DNA of 38,600 nucleotides, taken from assembly GCA_022566155.1 (NCBI GenBank), contig JADFJS010000002.1, positions 1-38,600 of the forward strand, in the 5' to 3' direction. Of this stretch, positions 7,937-17,358 are shown piece by piece. The notes beneath the pieces were generated by a model. That model was not told where the DNA came from, made no database searches, and saw nothing but the letters and a program-made list of their open reading frames with translations. Made by a program: the position numbers and the translations under genes. The first letter of the stretch is position 1; each line of letters starts with the position of its first letter. Source of the DNA: Chloroflexota bacterium (GTDB taxonomy: Bacteria; Chloroflexota; Dehalococcoidia; Lucifugimonadales; UBA3495).

Positions 7937-9661
7937 ATGCCTGCAGGTGCTTTGCCATTCCCGGCCCAAAAAGGACACTCCCATAAGGGAGGAATCAAGA
8001 CTTGCCCGATGTTCAAGATGTTGCCGGCGGGTCTGCAAGAGGAGGCCAAGAAAAATGAGTTTTTACTGGACTACATCCACATGCTGCCGATGGACGAGGT
8101 GGGCATCCCGGAATATTACCCCGAACTGAATCGGGGCTTGGGGGATCTAAAAGACCCCAACCTTATCTATCCGGTGGGGGAACAAACCTACATTCACATC
8201 TTTGCCGACCAGACCGATAGCCGCGACTACTACATCGCCATCGAGCCCGGGATGACGCTGGATATGGACAGCCTGATGGAGGCCCTTGAAGACCGCCTGG
8301 TTGACTACGTAGACGAGCTGGACGACTTGGATGGCGCCCAAACGGACCGGGGGCAGGTGCTGCGGAACATCCTCGCCAAGGCCTGCATAGTTGTCGATGC
8401 CAAAGACCTCAAATCTCAACGGAAAAAGAACGAGAAGAAGGCCGCTGCCAGACTTCCGGTCAGCAAGGCCGAAATGGCTTCGCTACGGTACCAATTGATA
8501 CGCGACAAAGAAGGCATGGGCGTGATGGAGCCGTTGATCCTGGACCCTTACATCGAGGATATAAGCTGCAGCGGCCTGGGCTCATTGTTCCTGGAGCACA
8601 AGATCTTCAAGAGCCTGAAGACCAACATTTCATTCGGGTCCTTAGACGAGCTGGACACCTTTGTGATCCAACTGTCCGAAAAGATTGGGAAACCAGTCAC
8701 CTACCGAAACCCCATTGTAGACGCCGTTCTTCCCGACGGCTCCCGCATCAATCTCGTCTTCGGCGCCGACGTCTCCAAGCGGGGCAGCAATTTTACTATT
8801 CGAAAGTTCTCAGCCGAACCGTTGAGCATGATTGAGTTGGTGGAGTTCGGAGGGCTGACCTATGAAATGGCCGCCTACTTTTCTCTCGCCATGCTCCACG
8901 GCATGAACATGTTCATTGCCGGGGAAACGGCCTCGGGGAAAACCACGCTGATGAACGCCGTGACGGTATTTCTCCATCCAAATTCCAAGATTGTCAGCAT
9001 TGAGGACACACCCGAACTTCAGGTCCCTCATCCCAACTGGATCCGGGAGGTGATCAGGGGTAAGGCGGGAGACGACTCCTCTTCTTCGGTTACCATGTTT
9101 GACCTGCTGCGGGCGGCCCTAAGGCAGCGGCCCAACGAGATCATTATTGGCGAGATCCGAGGCGAGGAAGGGGCGATCGCATTCCAGGCGATGCAGACCG
9201 GCCATGCCTGCATGGCTACTTTCCACGCGGCTTCGGTCGAGAAGCTGATCCAACGCCTTACCGGCAGCCCCATCAACATTCCCAAGACTTATATCGACAA
9301 CCTCAACTTGGTGGTCATTCAGAGCTTGGTACGCCTGCCCAACGGCAAGGATGGCCGCCGGATCCTCAGCATAAATGAGATCGTAGGCTACGATTCGGCG
9401 ACAGATTCCTTCTCTTATATCGAAGTTTTTCACTGGAACCCTGTGGATGATTCCTACGAGTTTACCGGTTACATGAACAGCTACCTGCTGGAGGAGGTCA
9501 TCGCCTTCAAATTGGGTCTCCCTCCTCATCGAAAACGTGAAATCTACAAGGAGCTCAGCCGAAGGGCCACCATCCTGCGTAAGCTAAAAGATCAGGGAGT
9601 CACCGGGTTCTATGACCTCTTCAAAGTCATCTCGCAAGCGTCCCGCCAAGGTATCTTCTGA
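7937..9661 (+). CDS. arlI: Archaellum motor/assembly ATPase ArlI (T2S/T4P secretion ATPase family)
   Basis: Walker A 'IAGETASGKTTLMNAV', 'SIEDTPELQVPHPNW', 'RQRPNEIIIGEIRGEEGAIAFQAMQTGHACMATFHAASVEKLIQRL'. Confidence 0.93.
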   Translation: MPAGALPFPAQKGHSHKGGIKTCPMFKMLPAGLQEEAKKNEFLLDYIHMLPMDEVGIPEYYPELNRGLGDLKDPNLIYPVGEQTYIHIFADQTDSRDYYIAIEPGMTLDMDSLMEALEDRLVDYVDELDDLDGAQTDRGQVLRNILAKACIVVDAKDLKSQRKKNEKKAAARLPVSKAEMASLRYQLIRDKEGMGVMEPLILDPYIEDISCSGLGSLFLEHKIFKSLKTNISFGSLDELDTFVIQLSEKIGKPVTYRNPIVDAVLPDGSRINLVFGADVSKRGSNFTIRKFSAEPLSMIELVEFGGLTYEMAAYFSLAMLHGMNMFIAGETASGKTTLMNAVTVFLHPNSKIVSIEDTPELQVPHPNWIREVIRGKAGDDSSSSVTMFDLLRAALRQRPNEIIIGEIRGEEGAIAFQAMQTGHACMATFHAASVEKLIQRLTGSPINIPKTYIDNLNLVVIQSLVRLPNGKDGRRILSINEIVGYDSATDSFSYIEVFHWNPVDDSYEFTGYMNSYLLEEVIAFKLGLPPHRKREIYKELSRRATILRKLKDQGVTGFYDLFKVISQASRQGIF

Positions 9662-11099
9662 TAACGCCGCAATCAGCTTCGATCTGCTGTCCAACCTCAC
9701 GTACATGGCCGCGTTGGCCACCGGCGGATCGGACCGCGACACGATTCTGAAATGGGCGATCAAGCAAGATTTCAAGACGGGCACCTTTTTCCGCCGCGTC
9801 TACCTCCTCTCCAAGCGGCTAGGGTTCGAGTACACCCGGTCATTTCGCATGGTTGCCGCCAAAGCCGGCGCCTCATCGGTAAAAAACCTTTTACTGCGGT
9901 TCGCGGGCGCCATCTCCTCCGGTGTCTCCGAGGCTGACTTTCTGGCCGAAGAGGCGAGGGTCGAACGGGACCTGTACATAAACGCCTATTACCGCAGCCT
10001 CGAAACCCTGACGAAGTGGGGAGATGCCTACGCGGCCCTGCTGGTGTCGGTTTCCCTGATAGTAGTAGTCGCGATGATGTCCACCATGATCAGCAACCTG
10101 GGTGCCACTTTCGTGATTATGCTTACCTCGACCATGGTCATGGTGTCTGCCTTTGGCGTATATATCATCTATCGGACCGCGCCATACGAAATCAAGACAT
10201 ATCAAAACAACCGTGGACCAGTGGAGAGGGTTTGGGCCAAGCGTCTGTTTTACGCGCTGGTACCCGCGAGTATCTTGATTGGCATATTTCTCGGCTACAT
10301 TTACGGCTTCCACTATTTCCTCTTCTCCTTGGGGATTGCTCTTTTCCCTTCGGGCTTCATGGCCTGGATGGACAATGGCAAGGTTAACCAGCGAGACCAG
10401 GAAGCCGCGACCTTCGTGCGTTCCCTTGGCAATGTAACAGCCTCCCTGGGCACTACGCTAGGCGCCGCATTGATAAAGATAGACCGGCGCTACCTGGGCA
10501 GTCTGGAACCGTCTATCAGACGTCTGCAAGTACGTCTTAGCAGGGGAATCAACACCCAAAAGTGTTGGGACGCCTTCCGGGACGAGGTGGGCAGCGAGCT
10601 GATGAACCGGACTTCGCGCATGTTTGTCGACGGTGTCAGCCTGGGTGGACCTCCGGAAAAGGTGGGCGCCATCGCGGCGGAATACTCCCAGGACGCCGCA
10701 ACCATGCGGGCCCGCCGCATGGTGTCGGCCGCTCCATTCTCCTTTCTAGTGATTCCCCTCCACTTCGCCATGACCGGGTTGATGACCTTCGTCCTGGAGA
10801 TAATCAGAGCGTTCAATACACGAATAGAGATCGCCTCGGCAGAGCTGGCAGCGCAGTCGGGCGACGGGGCAATGGGCCTGTTGCCGGACTTGCCGATCTT
10901 CCAGACTCAGGATATGACCTTGATGTCTAACATCACCCTGGTCGCTCTGATATCCATGACCGTATCCAATGCCCTGGCGCCCAAATTCGCGTTGGGGGGG
11001 CATTCCCTGATCGTCGGCGTATTCGGCTCGATCACCTGCTTGATGACGGCTTTCAACATGGCGGTGATCCCCCCCATTGCCGCCCAGGTGATGCTATAG
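9612..11099 (+). CDS. arlJ: Archaellum polytopic membrane platform protein ArlJ
   Basis: T2SF-type multi-TM protein ('GNVTASLGTTLGAALIKIDRRYLGSLEPSIRRLQVRLSRGINTQKCWDAF'), directly after and overlapping arlI by 50 nt. Confidence 0.9.
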   Translation: MTSSKSSRKRPAKVSSDNAAISFDLLSNLTYMAALATGGSDRDTILKWAIKQDFKTGTFFRRVYLLSKRLGFEYTRSFRMVAAKAGASSVKNLLLRFAGAISSGVSEADFLAEEARVERDLYINAYYRSLETLTKWGDAYAALLVSVSLIVVVAMMSTMISNLGATFVIMLTSTMVMVSAFGVYIIYRTAPYEIKTYQNNRGPVERVWAKRLFYALVPASILIGIFLGYIYGFHYFLFSLGIALFPSGFMAWMDNGKVNQRDQEAATFVRSLGNVTASLGTTLGAALIKIDRRYLGSLEPSIRRLQVRLSRGINTQKCWDAFRDEVGSELMNRTSRMFVDGVSLGGPPEKVGAIAAEYSQDAATMRARRMVSAAPFSFLVIPLHFAMTGLMTFVLEIIRAFNTRIEIASAELAAQSGDGAMGLLPDLPIFQTQDMTLMSNITLVALISMTVSNALAPKFALGGHSLIVGVFGSITCLMTAFNMAVIPPIAAQVML

Positions 11100-11201
11100 G
11101 GTCAACTCGAACCACCTTTTCGCCCATGTTGGGTCACCACCGAAGCAGTAGAGGCGCTGCCTCCGAACCAAACAGGTAATCAATGCGAAGGAGTATCAGA
11201 G

Positions 11202-11915
11202 ATGGGCCTACTGGGCAAGATTATCAAACGGCAGAGTGCCGAGGACGCGGAAGATCTTGACTTCGAAGAAGAATTAGTCGATTCCCTGGACATGCCTGAC
11301 GAGGAGAGTGGCTCCAGTACCGGAATCCTGGGTAAAGTCCTGAAGTGGCGCGGGAAGGGTGACTCGGAAGATGCGGACGAGGACGAGGAGCCGGACGAGA
11401 TAGAGGATACGGATGAGACGGAGGATGCGGACGAAACGGATTCTGATGAGTACCCCAGCAACGCCGACGCTGCCGGCACCGCGGAAGAGGACCCTCCTGT
11501 CCAGGTAGTACGGTTGGAAGGTATTCCAGATGTACACCCTGTCGGTGATTCAAATACCAACATGACGCCGGGGCGGGGACCCGGGGCTGCCGCGGGCGCC
11601 GGGGGATCCGCCGGGCCCAGCGCTGGGCAGGATCCCGCTGCGGATTCTTCCCTGGAAGACGGCAACAATGCTGCCGAATCGCCCATAGCTGAGGTGGATG
11701 ACGCCGAGGGGGATGACACTAAAGAAGGCGACTCCAAGCAAGGCGGCGCCAGCGTACCAGACCTCGGCATTTCTTTGGAAGATATATTTGGGGAGGAGGA
11801 GGAGGTAGACGAAGCCCTTCGAGACCTCGCCGACTTCGTGGAAGATGTCGCGGCCAAAGATTTGGCCAGCGACCTGCAAGAGTTCTTAGAAGAACTGGAA
11901 GCCAGGCAGAAATGA
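11202..11915 (+). CDS. Highly acidic hypothetical protein following arlJ
   Basis: 237-aa ORF with basic amphipathic N-terminus (MGLLGKIIKRQ), long D/E-rich middle and a predicted helical C-terminus 'VDEALRDLADFVEDVAAKDLASDLQEFLEELEARQK'; ATG preceded by GAAGGAG. Confidence 0.7.
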   Translation: MGLLGKIIKRQSAEDAEDLDFEEELVDSLDMPDEESGSSTGILGKVLKWRGKGDSEDADEDEEPDEIEDTDETEDADETDSDEYPSNADAAGTAEEDPPVQVVRLEGIPDVHPVGDSNTNMTPGRGPGAAAGAGGSAGPSAGQDPAADSSLEDGNNAAESPIAEVDDAEGDDTKEGDSKQGGASVPDLGISLEDIFGEEEEVDEALRDLADFVEDVAAKDLASDLQEFLEELEARQK

Positions 11916-11970
11916 CGAAGCTATCGCAGGATAGCAGGGCGTTGACATGGTGCGCCGCCGAGGTGCAATC

Positions 11971-12000
11971 TTGACATAAAAATGCAGGCCTGAATATACT
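11971..12000 (+). promoter_or_regulatory. Sigma-70-type promoter upstream of glmS
   Basis: TTGACA (11971-11976), 18-bp spacer, TATACT (11995-12000). Confidence 0.7.
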
Positions 12001-12095
12001 AACCATAACAGGCCGGGGTTGGTATAAGACGGTTCTCGCCTTGGTCTGAGCCCTAATGCCGGACTGCTGTCCGAGTGGGTCTGCGAGGGGGAACT

Positions 12096-13958
12096 GTGTG
12101 TGGAATCGTTGGATACATAGGCCACCAGGATGCCTGGCCTATCATCCTTGAAGGGCTTCAGCGGCTGGAGTACCGGGGCTATGACAGCGCGGGTATCGCC
12201 ATCATAGACCATGCCGGAGAGTTACAGTTTCGGAAGACGGTGGGCAAAGTCAACGGGCTAATCTCCAACGGCCAAGAAGACTGGATCCAAGGCTCCATCG
12301 GTTTGGGGCACACCCGCTGGGCCACACACGGAAGACCGTCCCACGCCAACGCCCATCCCCATACCGATTGTAGCCGCCGCATCGCAGTGGTGCACAACGG
12401 CATCGTGGAAAATTTCCTGGAGCTCAAACGGGGTCTACTGGCCAGCGGCCATCGCTTCTCTTCCGAAACCGACTCCGAAGTTATCTCCCACCTCATCGAG
12501 GAGGGTATGGATCGGGGCCTCGATTTCGAGGCGGCGTTCCTTAACATGGGTCAAGCGGTGCAAGGCTCTTCGGCAATCACTGCCATGCTGCGTGGAGAGG
12601 AAGGCATGCTCTGCGCCCTCCGCCTGGGCTACGCCGGAGGGATCGTTGTGGCCCACCGGGAGAATCAAGGCATCATCGGCAGCGACCTGCCCGCGATCCT
12701 GCCACTGCTGCGCCTTCAACCCCTTGGGGAACCCGTCGGATTTCTAGACGCGGGTGAGATGGCTGTAGTTACCCGGGAAGGGGTCAAATACAGAGACCTG
12801 GCCGGGAACCACATAGACAAGCAGCTGCGCGTGGTCGTTCCGGAAGACGTCCTGATCGACAAGGGCGGCTATCGCCACTTCATGCTCAAGGAGATAATGG
12901 AGCAGCCCCAATCGGTGGCCGGCGCGTTAAGGGAACGGGTGGACTTCGAGGCGGGCCTGGTTGTGCTTCCGGATTTCCCTATCTCCGACCAGGATGTGAC
13001 CAACCTGCAGCGGGTGATGCTCATCGGCTGCGGCACCAGTCTCCACGCCGCCCAGGTGGGACGCCATCTGGTGGAGCGGCTGGCCGGCCTGCCCGCGGAG
13101 GCCGAAAGCGCCTCCGAGTTTCGCTACCGCGATCCTTACATCGACGAAAGGACCCTGGTGATCGCCGTTGCCCAGTCGGGCGAAACCGCCGACACCGTTT
13201 CAGCGATGCAGATGGTGCGTGAGAAGGGCGGACGGTTGATCACCATCTGCAATGTGGATGGCAGCCAGGCCACCCGTTTGGCCGAGGGCACCCTGCTGAT
13301 GCGTTCCGGCATCGAGATCGGTGTGGCCAGCACCAAGACGTTCATCACCGCGCTGACTCTGTTGAACCTGCTTGCCACCTATCTCGGTCAGGTCAGGGGA
13401 ACGCTGGACCGCCAGCAGTCACGCCAGATCGTGGATAGCCTGGCTCAATGTCCCCGGCTTATCGGCGAGATGCTGGCCGACACCACTTTGTACCAACGGC
13501 TGGCGCGGCGGTTTCATACCTACAACAATTTCCTATTTCTGGGCCGGGGAATCAACGCTCCCATCGCCATGGAGGGAGCGCTCAAGCTGAAGGAGATCAG
13601 CTACATCCACGCCGAAGGCTATCATGCTGGGGAGATGAAACACGGCCCCATCGCCCTCATCGACCAGGGGATGGCCACCCTGGCCCTGGCGCCTCGAGAT
13701 GCGCTATACGACAAGGTTGTGAACAATATCAAAGAGGTTAAAGCCCGGGATGGCGTGGTATTGGCCGTGGGCACCCAGGGCGATGAGGAGCTTGCCGGTA
13801 TGGTGGACGAAATGCTCCCCATCCCGGCTGCTCCCGAGATTCTCATCCCCTTGTTAGCCACCGTGCCTCTGCAACTGTTGGCCTACCACATCGCGCTGCA
13901 ACGGGGTTGCGATGTGGACCAGCCCCGCAACCTGGCCAAGACCGTGACCGTGGAGTAA
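12096..13958 (+). CDS. glmS: Glutamine-fructose-6-phosphate aminotransferase (isomerizing)
   Basis: (M)CGIVGYIGHQDAWPIILEGLQRLEYRGYDSAGIA with N-terminal Cys, two SIS domains, C-terminal 'LQRGCDVDQPRNLAKTVTVE'. GTG start at 12096 places Cys at position 2 of the primary product. Confidence 0.97.
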   Translation: MCGIVGYIGHQDAWPIILEGLQRLEYRGYDSAGIAIIDHAGELQFRKTVGKVNGLISNGQEDWIQGSIGLGHTRWATHGRPSHANAHPHTDCSRRIAVVHNGIVENFLELKRGLLASGHRFSSETDSEVISHLIEEGMDRGLDFEAAFLNMGQAVQGSSAITAMLRGEEGMLCALRLGYAGGIVVAHRENQGIIGSDLPAILPLLRLQPLGEPVGFLDAGEMAVVTREGVKYRDLAGNHIDKQLRVVVPEDVLIDKGGYRHFMLKEIMEQPQSVAGALRERVDFEAGLVVLPDFPISDQDVTNLQRVMLIGCGTSLHAAQVGRHLVERLAGLPAEAESASEFRYRDPYIDERTLVIAVAQSGETADTVSAMQMVREKGGRLITICNVDGSQATRLAEGTLLMRSGIEIGVASTKTFITALTLLNLLATYLGQVRGTLDRQQSRQIVDSLAQCPRLIGEMLADTTLYQRLARRFHTYNNFLFLGRGINAPIAMEGALKLKEISYIHAEGYHAGEMKHGPIALIDQGMATLALAPRDALYDKVVNNIKEVKARDGVVLAVGTQGDEELAGMVDEMLPIPAAPEILIPLLATVPLQLLAYHIALQRGCDVDQPRNLAKTVTVE

Positions 13959-14349
13959 CGACCGCTTCGATAGACGCCGGTTGAGCAATCTCCCCGGTCT
14001 CATCTCCGCATCCGGTTTCATCTCCGCACTTTGTTTCACCCACTCCCTGCCGGGACTCGCCAGAGTCGGGTTGCGGCACGAAAACTGCCTCTTTTCTGGG
14101 GACATACGCCCTCTGCCGGCCAAAATTCGTGTGAGCTTTCTACACCGACGAACTGCGCCAAAGTTCAAATTGACCGGTTTTTGGACCTTTTTCAGCAACT
14201 GCGTTATCATAACTGGACCGTGCTCACCGCTGATGACGCCGGAAATCCGTAAACGCGGGCGCACGAATGCTTGAACTATTGTTGGAGTGGTGAAATCATA
14301 TATGTAGGCAAAATCTGAGATGCTGCCGCGCACCTTTCGTGCCGGTTGA

Positions 14350-15663
14350 ATGAGGTTAACCATCCAGATGTATCACAAAGTCCTCCACCCGCCGGTGAGC
14401 ATCGACAGCTATCTTCCGTTCCTTTCTGACCAGTTTGCAGAAGAGCTAACCTCTCTTGCAAAGGAACTGGGTCACCTTCGGTTTGTGCACCTGAACAGCA
14501 CGGAAACCGGAGGTGGGGTGGCCGAGATCCTCCAGTCAATGGTCCCCCTGATGAACGCCCTGGGCATCGCCACGGAACGGATCGTAATTGACCCTCCCTC
14601 CGAATTTTTCCAGGTGACCAAGCGGATCCATAACCTGCTGCAAGGAGCGGAGGGCAGCCTATCGAAAGAGGAACTGGAGGTTTATTACGGAAGCGTCCGG
14701 CAAGTCGCCGACGATCTGCGCCGGCGGCCTGTGGCGGCCGACGTTTGGTTTTTCCACGATCCCCAGCTTCTTCCCCTGGCCGGGCTATTACCCCGGACGT
14801 CTCAGGAAATCCGCATCTGGATAGGGCACATAGACTTCACAACCCCCAATCCAAGCGTACTCGATACCTTGCTGCCGCTGGTCCATGATTACGACCGCCT
14901 GATCTTCTCGCTGCCTTCCTATGTACCAGCCCGGTTGAGCGAGACGCCACCGGTCTCCATCGCGCCCCCCGCCATCGACCCACTATCCGTTAAGAATGTT
15001 GCCCTGTCCGAGTCTGCGGCGGCCGATATAACCACCGCCCTGGGCATAGACCCGGCCAGGCCTCTGATCACCCAGGTTTCCCGCTTCGATCTGTGGAAGG
15101 ACCCCTGGGGAGTGATCGATGCCTTCCGGTTGGCCCGGAATCACGTGCCCGGGCTCCAACTTGCCCTGTTGGGATTGAGCCAAGCCACCGACGACCCCGA
15201 GGCGCTGGACGTTCTCGCCACCGTGTCTAACCACGCCGCGCAGGACCCTGACATTCACCTTTACTTCGATGCCAGCGTGCTAACCTGCTCGATCGACGAA
15301 GTCGTCAACGCCTTTCAAGTCGCTTCTCAGGTGGTGATCCAAAAGTCGACGCGGGAAGGCTTTGGTCTCACCGTAACCGAGGCCATGTGGAAAGCCAAAC
15401 CAGTTATCGGTGGCGACGTTGGGGGAATACGCATTCAGATCGATGACGCGGTCAACGGCTACCTGGTCAGCTCCCCGGAGGAGTGCGCCCAGCGTTTGGT
15501 GCAATTGTTGCAGGACCCTCAGTTGCGGGCCCGGTTGGGTGAAGCAGCGCGGGAGAGCGTTCGCGAGCGCTTCCTGATGCCGCGCCTGGCCTTCGACTAT
15601 CTTCAGGCGGCCAAAGCCCACGCCTTCAGTGCGGCCGAGACGGCCAGTACCCCGTCAACCTAA
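14350..15663 (+). CDS. GT4-family glycosyltransferase, trehalose synthase (TreT)-like
   Basis: 'FVHLNSTETGGGVAEILQSMVPLMNALGI', 'VWFFHDPQLLPLAGLLP', 'VIQKSTREGFGLTVTEAMWKAKPVIGGDVGGIRIQI', the TreT-like pattern. Confidence 0.85.
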   Translation: MRLTIQMYHKVLHPPVSIDSYLPFLSDQFAEELTSLAKELGHLRFVHLNSTETGGGVAEILQSMVPLMNALGIATERIVIDPPSEFFQVTKRIHNLLQGAEGSLSKEELEVYYGSVRQVADDLRRRPVAADVWFFHDPQLLPLAGLLPRTSQEIRIWIGHIDFTTPNPSVLDTLLPLVHDYDRLIFSLPSYVPARLSETPPVSIAPPAIDPLSVKNVALSESAAADITTALGIDPARPLITQVSRFDLWKDPWGVIDAFRLARNHVPGLQLALLGLSQATDDPEALDVLATVSNHAAQDPDIHLYFDASVLTCSIDEVVNAFQVASQVVIQKSTREGFGLTVTEAMWKAKPVIGGDVGGIRIQIDDAVNGYLVSSPEECAQRLVQLLQDPQLRARLGEAARESVRERFLMPRLAFDYLQAAKAHAFSAAETASTPST

Positions 15664-15904
15664 CGTCGTCCTGCGGTCAATCAAACTGTTGGTACGCGCC
15701 TACCGTCAAGGGAATGGACAAGCTCCTTGCCCATAACGGAGAAAGGATAGACCCAGCCTCTCTTGCCTCATGGATAGATCGTTGCCGTGTTGCCGCCGCG
15801 CTTCAGATGGGTTAGAGTCTTAGGGGCGTGCCACCTCGCACCGCCGTTTGGAATCCTGTTGGCGGTCTTGAAAACGCATACTACGGACAGCAGAGGTCTT
15901 CGCC

Positions 15905-17005
15905 ATGGCTCAGACGACTGTAATAATCATGGTTGACGGTTTCGACCCAGAGTATCTGGACTATTGCCCCACGTCCAACCTCCGAAGCCTGGCCAAGCAG
16001 GGTTTTATGACCGAGGCCCGGGCGATGATGCCGACGGTGACCAACGTTAACAACGTGTCGCTGATCACCGCCAGCTACCCGGAGGTCCATGGCATAACCT
16101 CCAACTACTGGCTCAACCGCCAGACCGGAGAAGAAGCCTACATGGAGTCCGGCGATTACGTCTTGGCCGAAACAATGTTTCAACGCGCTACCAAGACCGG
16201 AGCCAGGTCTCTGTTGGTCACCGCCAAGGACAAACTGCGTCGACTGCTGGGCGACGGCGCCACACTGAGCGTTTCTTCGGAAGAGGCGCCGCAATGGGTT
16301 GTGGAGGGTGCAGGCCAACCGCCGCCGATCTACTCCTTGGAAGTCAACGAGTGGGTCATCGATGCCGGCCGCTACATCTTGAGCCAGGAGCATTACGACC
16401 TCGTCTACCTGACCACCACCGACTACGCCATGCACACCTACCCGCCGGAAGATCCCGAGTCCTCAAGGCACCTGGCCTTGTTGGACGAAGCCATCGGACG
16501 GCTGGTGGAGAGCCTGCCCGACGTTCAACTTCTGCTTACCGCCGACCACGGCATGTCTTCCAAGGACCGCCTGGTGCACCTTCCGGCGGAACTGGCCCGT
16601 CACGGGATCCAGGCGCAGGCCGTGCCAATCATCAAGGACAGATACACCGTCCACCATTCCAATCTTGGCGGATGCATCTATCTTTATCTGGGAGACGGAG
16701 ACATAGACCAAGCCCTGGCAGTTATCCGCCAGATCGATGGTGTAGATCAGGCCTTGAACCGGGAAGAGGCAGCCAAAACCTTCCGGCTGATGCCCGGCCG
16801 CATCGGTGACATCATGGTGCTGGGCGGTCCGGGAGTGGTCTTTGGCGACCCGGAGCAGGTGACATTGCCGCCCACGCTGCGCTCTCACGGCTCTTTGCAC
16901 GAGGAGCGGGTACCGATTATCGGTTACGGCGGTAATTTTGACGGCTTCGAGTTCAAAGAGAATAAGGACCTGGGCCGATTCGTATTTGAGCGAGTGCTGG
17001 GCTGA
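15905..17005 (+). CDS. Alkaline-phosphatase-superfamily phosphodiesterase, phosphonoacetate hydrolase-like
   Basis: 'VIIMVDGFDPEYL', 'MPTVTNVNNVSLITASYPEVHGITSNYW', 'TTTDYAMHTYPPED', 'LLTADHGMSSK': metal-site pattern of the superfamily. Confidence 0.75.
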   Translation: MAQTTVIIMVDGFDPEYLDYCPTSNLRSLAKQGFMTEARAMMPTVTNVNNVSLITASYPEVHGITSNYWLNRQTGEEAYMESGDYVLAETMFQRATKTGARSLLVTAKDKLRRLLGDGATLSVSSEEAPQWVVEGAGQPPPIYSLEVNEWVIDAGRYILSQEHYDLVYLTTTDYAMHTYPPEDPESSRHLALLDEAIGRLVESLPDVQLLLTADHGMSSKDRLVHLPAELARHGIQAQAVPIIKDRYTVHHSNLGGCIYLYLGDGDIDQALAVIRQIDGVDQALNREEAAKTFRLMPGRIGDIMVLGGPGVVFGDPEQVTLPPTLRSHGSLHEERVPIIGYGGNFDGFEFKENKDLGRFVFERVLG

Positions 17006-17358
17006 AGGCCGGCCTTGTGACGTTGCGTAACCGGCCGTTTTAGCGGCAACATGGCGCTGACCGGCTACCCTACTTCAGCCGCCCGATTTCTACCACCTTG
17101 ATGCCGGCCGCTTAGAAAGCATCTTTTGCCCCATCTAATGGGATTGCGCCAAGGGGCGCGCAACCGATATCCTTGTCTGAAGCGTCTGACATAGTTCGCC
17201 GCCGAACACTTGAACAAGGCACAGCACCGGGCACTTCTGATCTGATCTCTCTCCCGCGCCTGTGCCCGACATGTTATGTAAATCGGTTTCGGCATGGCGA
17301 TTCCGTGTCCGCTCATCGTTGACGCCGGCGCCAGGCATCACCTGGCGGAAGGACGCAG

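Noticed and set aside
11916-12095. glmS ribozyme upstream of glmS
   Set aside because: Only ~180 nt are available, and I see neither the glmS ribozyme core nor its P1-P2 organisation; a normal sigma-70 promoter explains the region.
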